From Methylomicrobium lacus_A (GTDB lineage Bacteria; Pseudomonadota; Gammaproteobacteria; Methylococcales; Methylomonadaceae): a stretch of DNA of 64,000 nucleotides. Below, in pieces: positions 41,461 to 64,000 of this stretch. How positions within the stretch are numbered: position 1 is the stretch's first letter; every line of letters starts with the position of its first letter. Location: contig NZ_CP169217.1 of assembly GCF_041897535.1 (NCBI RefSeq), forward strand, positions 1,550,001 to 1,614,000. The letters run 5' to 3'. The position numbers and the translations under genes were made by a program. The notes beneath the pieces are model-generated. The model was given only the letters and a program-made list of their open reading frames with translations, ran no database searches and was not told the DNA's origin.

Positions 41461-43194
41461 TTATTGAATGTTCTGGTTTCGCCAATTATCAACAGCAATC
41501 GATAGACGCTTATCTTTGACGGGCTTTTGCCATTCATCCCAGAAGTTGACCGTCCCGCTATTAGGCTTGTTTTTCGGCTGGTCGATTCTGATTCTACTCG
41601 GCAGCAAACTCGCATCGCCGACAACCAATGCCTCACCTGTGTCGAGAGTCGGGAGAATGTCACTGAACCCGCCGAGGCTATCGGGAAGCAATCTCTTAAT
41701 AACGCCTTGATCCTCGGCGTTCGTCAGCCTCATTGATACGAAGTTACTGCACTGGCTGAGCATCGTGTTATTCACTTCGGACGGACGTTGGCTAATTACC
41801 ACGAGGCTGACACCATATTTGCGACCCTCCTTGGCAATACGCTCGAAGATGTCCAAGGAGATGTCATCAGCAGCATCAGCCATGTTTCGTTGTGGCATAT
41901 AGAGATGAGCTTCGTCACACAGAAGTGCAATAGGATGGCGCAGTTCTGAAGGCGTCCATTGCTGGAGGGAGAAGGTAACCCGTGCGACAAGGGAAATGAT
42001 CAGAGGCAGCACGTCTGAGGGGACTTCCGAAAAGTCGATGATCTTGATCCCGGCCTTTCCGTTTTCACCGGAACTGCCGAGTATGGCATTGGTGAACTTC
42101 TCAAGCCATCCAAAATCCAGAATGTCATTGCCTCCGTTGAACATAAAGCCAAGACGTCTATCGAAAATTTTATTCTCAAGCCTGGAAATCATGCGTGCTA
42201 ACTTCCCGAAAAAATCCCCTTGTTTTTCGGTTCCAGCCTTAGCTCCGGGGACCATCTCGACGTTAATCTCATTCAATCGATCCATGAGAGCGTTGAGGTT
42301 AAACGGGACAGGACTATCGACAGTGAAGTGCTTCAGTACGTCGTGCTGACCGTTATGTTCCAGGTAGTTGCGCTTAGCCTGGTTGATCTCACGAGCCATG
42401 ATCATGGCTTGATTGGGTGCGTTCTGGTCGCTTCGATCAACAAACATCGACACAAGCGCTTCATATGATAGCAACCAGTAAGGCAGGTAAAGAACACCAT
42501 CACCAATGGTGCGTTTAGCCTCAACGTCTGCGGGTCCTGCCACCTTGAAGTGCTGAATTTCTTTGCCTACCAGGGGCGCATATTCACCGTGCAGGTCAAA
42601 GACAATGGCGTTTGCTGTAGAAAGCTCCGACATCTGCTCAATGATTTTGGCGGTCGTCCACGATTTACCCGACCCAGTGCTGCCACCGATGAATGCGTGA
42701 CGCTGGAAAAATTTGTTGCCATTGAGATAGGCGATGGCATGCTCATCCAGCGTGTATTTACCAAGAGTCAAGGATTTCTCGCCGGCAGTTACATTGGAGA
42801 GCGTTCGCATAAAACTGGTAAGATTTTCGCTCTCCAGTGAATAGCAGTTAGCATCGATTTCAGGAACGCTTTCCAGAGTACGACGGAAGACATTTTTTCT
42901 TTCACCCTCACGATCCAGCATGGTGCCAATTAGCGCAATACGGCATAGATTTAGTTCTGGAGTCTGGTCAACAATACCGTCGTCTACGATGTCTTCGATG
43001 CCACGCTTGCGGATCACCTGAGTAATGAGCCCAATGAGATGCTGTCCAGGCCTACTGCTTTGTAGTACGGCAAGATGGTTGACCTGCAACCGTTTTAGTT
43101 GCTCGACATTTTCCACGTCTACAAAAACATTTGTCGTGTCAACGGATGTAACCTTCCCAAGCGCTTCTTCATCCTTAAAATTAAATATCGGCAT
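41461..43194 (-). CDS. HerA-type ATPase of a SIR2-HerA defence module
   Basis: This 577-residue FtsK/HerA-fold hexameric ATPase has an N-terminal HAS-barrel-like domain (LGKVTSVDTTNVFVDVENVEQLKRL). Walker A is GGSTGSGKSWTTAKI near residue 170, Walker B is ALLCDEAHLYMP near residue 420, and the C-terminal arginine-finger region is VVISQRPSEVNNTMLSQC. HerA ATPases translocate DNA. Next to a SIR2 gene they form complexes known to stop phage by NAD+ depletion. Its ATG has AGGA 8 bases upstream and is 9 bases after the SIR2 stop. Base composition is clearly less GC-rich than the flanks. Confidence 0.9.
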   Translation of the reverse strand: MPIFNFKDEEALGKVTSVDTTNVFVDVENVEQLKRLQVNHLAVLQSSRPGQHLIGLITQVIRKRGIEDIVDDGIVDQTPELNLCRIALIGTMLDREGERKNVFRRTLESVPEIDANCYSLESENLTSFMRTLSNVTAGEKSLTLGKYTLDEHAIAYLNGNKFFQRHAFIGGSTGSGKSWTTAKIIEQMSELSTANAIVFDLHGEYAPLVGKEIQHFKVAGPADVEAKRTIGDGVLYLPYWLLSYEALVSMFVDRSDQNAPNQAMIMAREINQAKRNYLEHNGQHDVLKHFTVDSPVPFNLNALMDRLNEINVEMVPGAKAGTEKQGDFFGKLARMISRLENKIFDRRLGFMFNGGNDILDFGWLEKFTNAILGSSGENGKAGIKIIDFSEVPSDVLPLIISLVARVTFSLQQWTPSELRHPIALLCDEAHLYMPQRNMADAADDISLDIFERIAKEGRKYGVSLVVISQRPSEVNNTMLSQCSNFVSMRLTNAEDQGVIKRLLPDSLGGFSDILPTLDTGEALVVGDASLLPSRIRIDQPKNKPNSGTVNFWDEWQKPVKDKRLSIAVDNWRNQNIQ

Positions 43195-43203
43195 ATCTTT
43201 TTC

Positions 43204-44217
43204 CTACATGATGAGTGTCAGGTAACCTTGAAGGCTCCAAACATTCTTTTCTACGGTCAATGGGGTCTTATCTAGTGAGGAATAGATAACAGACTGATGG
43301 TCTGTCTCTCCCCGCTCTATTGCCAAGTAATTCTGTGCCTTGCCGTCAAGGATAAGCTTCCTGGCGGCATCCGAAAGAGCATAAGTAATAATAGTTATAG
43401 GAGTGTTCTGCCGGAAACATTTGGCAATTAGCTTCGGTTGGATGTGCCCATCATTAAATCCGTAGCCTATGCACAGGTACGAATTGGCTGCATTCATAGC
43501 TTGATCTGCATTGTTAATAATAGAACGATACGGCTCCAAATGCGTTTTCTGGTATTTCTGTGTACCTGGAGTGACGATTTGTGGTTCGTAGTTGTTAGGT
43601 ATGCCGCCAATATTGGTGAGAGCTACGGTGTCTTCAAGCGGGGATTGGAACCAATCCAGAGAGCCATGAACCTTCCATATATTTACCCTTCGCTGTGACG
43701 TTATTTCATTTGGCGTAGCTAACTGACGAAAAAATCCATGAGTAAAGCCAGTGTAGTGATGAACCTTTTCTTGGTCACAGGCATATTCTGCTAGCCTGTC
43801 ATAGTTCGTTGTGACGATGTTTATTTTGGCGAGGTTACTTTTAAACATATGGCTAAGCAAGCGGCTTAACGGAAACATCGCTTTGTCTTGGAGGCTTTGA
43901 TGAAAAATCTTAAGGTCTTCAGAGTTAATTAGTGCCCAAGTGGCTTGGATAATTCTGCCGGTAAGCGTTTCAGATACGTCAACCTCATGAAGAGCAGACT
44001 CAAGGTCAATACCGTCTTGCAAAACCTGGCAAAATATTTCCCAGGCTTTGACTTCAGGAGAAGATAATCCTGATATGTCGGTATTTGCGACCAAGTGCTT
44101 GGCAAGTGCTCCCATCCCGGACATGCCATGTGCAGCCGATGCACCGCTACCCAGAATAATTAGAGGCGCCCTGCTGTAGTAATTCTGCGCCTGCTTTTGG
44201 TAATCAAACTCTGGCAT
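43204..44217 (-). CDS. SIR2-family NADase-like effector
   Basis: The 337-residue protein has a SIR2 Rossmann core: IILGSGASAAHGMSGMGALA near the N-terminus, IVTTNYDRLAEYACDQ with the active-site Asn, IWKVHGSLDWFQ with the catalytic His, and a C-terminal LCIGYGFNDGHIQPKL. SIR2 proteins in defence systems hydrolyse NAD+ after phage infection, causing abortive infection. It is the first gene of the module, with AAGGA 8 bases before the ATG. Known SIR2-HerA systems need both proteins; the role of the GIY-YIG gene is unknown. Confidence 0.88.
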   Translation of the reverse strand: MPEFDYQKQAQNYYSRAPLIILGSGASAAHGMSGMGALAKHLVANTDISGLSSPEVKAWEIFCQVLQDGIDLESALHEVDVSETLTGRIIQATWALINSEDLKIFHQSLQDKAMFPLSRLLSHMFKSNLAKINIVTTNYDRLAEYACDQEKVHHYTGFTHGFFRQLATPNEITSQRRVNIWKVHGSLDWFQSPLEDTVALTNIGGIPNNYEPQIVTPGTQKYQKTHLEPYRSIINNADQAMNAANSYLCIGYGFNDGHIQPKLIAKCFRQNTPITIITYALSDAARKLILDGKAQNYLAIERGETDHQSVIYSSLDKTPLTVEKNVWSLQGYLTLIM

Positions 44218-44452
44218 CCTACGATTCCTTTTTAATGAGGCCTAGTTTATTTCTTCTTTTATCCTCTGAAGAAATTATCAGGAAGAGTTATGCATTTTAA
44301 TAAAAAATTATAGCTGCTAACGCCCATATTACAGCCATTGAATCACATGGGACGATCGACCGCAATGGGTCGATAATTGGCGTTTACCAAACTTCAACTT
44401 AACAATTACCAGTGCCTGCTTTTCTCGTTCCAACGTGCATAGAGGGGCTTCA

Positions 44453-44525
44453 GTCAAGGCACGCCAGCGTCGCGAGACGGGACGCCGGCGCGCCGCTCTG
44501 GTTACCACGCGCCGCGCGGTAACCA
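44453..44525. repeat. REP-like palindromic repeat
   Basis: It contains GGCGTC/GACGCC and GGTTACCACGCG/CGCGGTAACC hairpins, sharing the GCGTCGCGAGACGGGACGCC core with 34616-34716. It fills much of the 315-base gap between the SIR2 gene and the end of the NRPS gene and may act as its terminator. Confidence 0.7.
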
Positions 44526-44532
44526 GAAGTGA

Positions 44533-61362
<16,830 letters not shown>

Positions 61363-61384
61363 ACAATTTTCTTTTTACCTGTGA

Positions 61385-62142
61385 TTCAAAGTGTCTTTCG
61401 CCGATTGGCGGTTATTTTGTAGCGCACGATGGCAAGCATCACCCGGCATCCAGCGCTTTTAGCGCTTGAAAGCGACAACGATTCCGGCTGCCTTCGCGAT
61501 GTATCGAAGCGAGCGCAGCAAATGTCATTCGTAATTGAAATTAGGACGAATTATGTTTCCGCGCTTCGGTAACGGGGACGCGCTGATCTCTAGCGAGCGG
61601 TGCGCGCAACAATGCATACGGTTGTGCATACTGGCCTTAGCCTACCTGAGGCGGTAAGCCAGCCATGTCTTTCATGGACCTGTAGTTATTAGGGCTTGGG
61701 AAGCGAAAAGGAATCGGCGCTTGAGTGTCGAAAACGGGATCTCTTGACTCCCATCAGGACGTCCTGCGGACCAGTAAATCGATAGATAGGACGATCATGA
61801 CCGATAATGTCATCATCTGGGCATGAGAAGGGAGCACACGGAAAAGGACAGACCGAGACACAGCGCTGTGCCGATATGGGTCCGCACACTAACAGCGCCA
61901 CCGGCTTAAAGGTTTTTTCGTAAAGTAAGGATATTCCGGCCTAGCAAAATCGCCGGACAGACATCCTTCCCATCCAAAAAATGTTTTGCCCAAGAACCGA
62001 ATACAGGAACCTGCCCCCGCATAACGGAAGCAGGACGAGCATATTTTTGCCGTGACTTTGAGGCCTATCCAGGAAAATCCACCATGCGACCCGGCCGGCA
62101 TATATCCCTTCTCAGCGCCATCCTGCCACTCTGGCCATCGTT
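61385..62142. other. non-coding stretch between mbtH-like gene and NRPS gene
   Basis: No gene is recognised in this ~760-base gap. The open frames on both strands are short (up to about 70-83 codons) and have no recognisable protein pattern. It may carry the NRPS promoter or a long intercistronic leader. Confidence 0.5.
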
Positions 62143-62370
62143 CTATCGTTCCGCAGTTTCAGCGACATCCCTCTGCTGGCGGAGACTGAGAGGACGCATG
62201 TCGGTCCATACTTCTTTAATGTAGGCTAGACAAGCTTCTTTATTTCCGGTCTTGCCGACGGCCTGCCAACCCTCCGGAATCTCCTTGAAATCCGGCCAGA
62301 TCGAATATTGCTCTTCGCCGTTAACCACGACGGTATAAGTCGTCCGGTCTTCTTCTTTGTCCCAACTCAC
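62143..62370 (-). CDS. MbtH-like protein
   Basis: The 75-residue product has the MbtH signature: NGEEQYSIWPDFKEIPEGW, GKTGNKEACLAYIKEVWTDMRPLSL, including the conserved Trp residues. MbtH-like proteins bind NRPS adenylation domains and are needed for folding or activity of many of them. The start is a GTG at 62370 behind GGGAGAG. The same frame is open to 62523, but the extra N-terminus is not family-like and overlaps an imperfect repeat. It is transcribed towards the NRPS gene, 780 bases upstream of its start, and most likely serves it. Confidence 0.9.
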   Translation of the reverse strand: MSWDKEEDRTTYTVVVNGEEQYSIWPDFKEIPEGWQAVGKTGNKEACLAYIKEVWTDMRPLSLRQQRDVAETAER

Positions 62371-63046
62371 TTCACTCTCCCATTTTTCGTAATCAAATCT
62401 TGCTGTGCCTTTATATCGGCACGAAATCCCTGGCCTCCCGATAAAAGACGGCCCGGATCTGTTAGTGATAAAAGCCATATCGGCGTTGCCAGGAACGCTC
62501 TCATACTCGCCATCACAACTCACCTGAATTGGGATGAACGCGATCTATTTCTATCGTTATCCAGCAGATCCCCGCTATGGATACATCGTAGAAAACAAAA
62601 TACTTACAGCTTATGATATGGGCTTTTTTTTACAACTCCATGAAAACCGTTGATACGCTAGCGACAACCAGTAGAAATACGTTAGTTAGAAAAAACCATT
62701 TCGGCATTGACAGGAACACCGACACTCTCGTTATCACGGCTCGCCTTCCGGCTGAACGCGATCGATTTCGGTAGTTAACCCGCGCTTTGCATAGCTGACT
62801 ATTCAACCAGACAAAAAAAAGGGGTAATGCCTATGATAATGGCTTTTCCGGATTAAGTGCTTAACCCAAAGTTAACTGGCGCAAAAAATTACATCCCGCT
62901 CTGTTTTCAACGAAAACCTGCGCAAGTTCACTGGGCACTCATGATTTGAAAGCAGCGCAGTATTCATTTTGCGCTACGGAGGAGAAGGCCGGATGAAACA
63001 CAGCGGAGCGTAATCCGCGCCCGCGGCGTAACATCCGGACGGTTGA
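62371..63046. other. intergenic region with imperfect repeat pair
   Basis: No gene is recognised. Segments near 62470-62560 and 62690-62775 resemble each other (both contain GAACGCGATC and CGGC-TTG-CAGGAAC-like stretches), suggesting an old duplication upstream of mbtH. It may contain the promoter of the NRPS operon. Confidence 0.4.
62968..63043. repeat. dispersed hairpin-type repeat after hflC
   Basis: GGCCGGATGAAACACAGCGG, CGTAATCCGCGCCCGCGG and CATCCGGACGG form alternating complementary segments (CCGGATG with CATCCGG). It lies just after the hflC stop and may help end its transcript. Confidence 0.45.
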
Positions 63047-64000
63047 CTACGGACGTTTCTGCTCGCCCCGTTTGAGCAGTTCAAACAGGTCGCTATTGGT
63101 CGACAGCACGATGGTGGCGTCTTGATTCAGAATCTTGCGGTAGGTTTCCATGCTCTTGGTAAACTTGAAGAATTCCGCCGCTTCGGGTTTTTGCGTGTAG
63201 GCCTGGGCATAGATTTCGGTCGCTTTGGCGTCGGCCTCGCCGTGAATCGCCTGTATCTTCTTATAAGCGGCCGATTCGATTTCGTTGATGTCGCGCTCTT
63301 TCTTGCCGTTGATGCGCGCGGCCTCGCCCTCGCCTTCGGAGCGGAAGCGCTGGGCGATTTGCAGGCGTTCGCTGATCATCCGCTGATAAATCCGCTCCAG
63401 CACTTGCTGGTTGTAGTTGATCCGCTTGAAGCGCACGTCGAGCAGTTCGATGCCGAATTCGGCCAGCTTGGGCTGGGCGGCATGAAAGATATCCTGTTCG
63501 ATCCGCGCGCGCCCGACTTGGATCGGCCGCAACGTTCCGAGCGTGCCTTCGCCGGCCGCGACGGCCAGGGTTTCATCCCGCATCGGCTTCCGCTCCTTGT
63601 CGGTGCGCACGACTTCGATCAGTTCATGGCGGGCGATCGCGGTGCGCGTCTCGCTGCCGAGAATGTCCTCGAGCCGGGATTGCGCGCTGCGCTCGTCGCG
63701 AAGGCGCAGGTAATAACGCATCGGATCGGTAATCCGCCAGCGGGCGAAGGTATCGACCTGGATATAAGTCTTGTCCTTCGTGGACATCTCGACCAGCGGA
63801 CCGTCCCAGGCCAGATAGCGCTTGTCGAAACGGTTCACGTCCTGGACGAACGGCAATTTGAAATGCAGGCCGGGATCGGTGATCGGATCGCCGACCGGCC
63901 TGCCGAATTGCGTGATGATCACCTGCTCGGCCTGATTGACCGTATAGGCCGAAAGGAACAGCAGTAACAGCGCAATCGCCGCGCCAAGATAACTCAGATT
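63047..64000 (-). CDS. hflC: HflC protease modulator (start beyond window)
   Basis: HflC with HflK forms a membrane-bound, periplasm-facing complex that modulates the FtsH protease. The frame is open to the right edge: upstream of the internal GTG at 63922 it continues NLSYLGAAIALLLLFLSAYT and VNQAEQV, the normal membrane helix of HflC, so the true start lies just outside. The SPFH/band-7 domain follows (VIITQFGRPVGDPITDPGLH, RYLAWDGPLVEMSTKDKTYI, RMISERLQIAQRFRSEGEGEAARI), then a helical tail with ATEIYAQAYTQKPEAAEFFKF. hflK is expected beyond the edge. Confidence 0.95.
   Translation of the reverse strand, partial: NLSYLGAAIALLLLFLSAYTVNQAEQVIITQFGRPVGDPITDPGLHFKLPFVQDVNRFDKRYLAWDGPLVEMSTKDKTYIQVDTFARWRITDPMRYYLRLRDERSAQSRLEDILGSETRTAIARHELIEVVRTDKERKPMRDETLAVAAGEGTLGTLRPIQVGRARIEQDIFHAAQPKLAEFGIELLDVRFKRINYNQQVLERIYQRMISERLQIAQRFRSEGEGEAARINGKKERDINEIESAAYKKIQAIHGEADAKATEIYAQAYTQKPEAAEFFKFTKSMETYRKILNQDATIVLSTNSDLFELLKRGEQKRP

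Noticed and set aside
61689..62101. Two overlapping 70-codon minus-strand frames as a frameshifted gene between mbtH and the NRPS
   Set aside because: Neither translation shows a recognisable fold or motif, and they have no convincing ribosome-binding sites.
63922..63922. GTG at 63922 as the start of hflC
   Set aside because: The frame continues upstream through a typical HflC membrane helix to the window edge, so this is an internal codon.

Overview
The window looks like a chromosomal segment of a gammaproteobacterial (type I) methanotroph of the Methylococcales. The strongest pointer is a fused hexulose-6-phosphate synthase/6-phospho-3-hexuloisomerase (RuMP formaldehyde fixation, 16507-17688). 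The nlpD-rpoS pair, a sigma-54/NtrC-type nitrogen assimilation region, and moderately GC-rich coding DNA with dispersed hairpin repeats fit the same assignment. This is inferred from gene content; no rRNA or other phylogenetic marker is present.

Layout: 1-2701 (minus) is a cut-off spermidine-synthase-like membrane protein preceded by two tandem protein-isoaspartate methyltransferases. 2940-9301 (plus) is housekeeping: gcvH, dgkA-adenosine kinase-mazG, a GH17 glucanase-like protein, a D,D-carboxypeptidase with a basic tail and a possibly structured leader, a truncated haemoglobin and an NlpE-like protein. 9408-11997 (minus) holds a membrane protein, a DnaA-box cluster, and moeA-mobB. 12170-22759 holds a J-domain protein, nlpD, rpoS, a protealysin/emfourin protease-inhibitor pair, hps-phi, an oxidoreductase, rubredoxin, a ceramidase-like gene remnant, an SRAP protein and several small proteins.

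22812-34818 is a nitrate assimilation region read on the minus strand: transporter + dual kinase/phosphatase, then nirB-nirD-phzF-nasA-dmsBC-like fusion. Sigma-54 promoters with NtrC-like sites precede both the transporter and nirB. NasA and NirBD would reduce nitrate to ammonium; the DmsBC-like membrane protein suggests quinol as electron source for nitrate reduction. 35012-40671 is an RND efflux adaptor/permease operon with inverted-repeat operators, followed by a dinJ-yafQ toxin-antitoxin pair flanked by two copies of the permease 3' end. 40835-44217 is an AT-richer SIR2-HerA defence-type module with a GIY-YIG-like gene.

44533-62370 is the most notable part: a single 5609-residue, five-module NRPS with, upstream, a short mbtH-like gene starting at GTG. 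Adenylation codes read from sequence suggest Leu-Gln-Ser-Leu-Leu, with dual C/E domains predicting D-Leu at positions 1 and 4, and an N-terminal condensation domain suggesting an acyl cap. No matching known product is recognised. The window ends in hflC, cut by the right edge.
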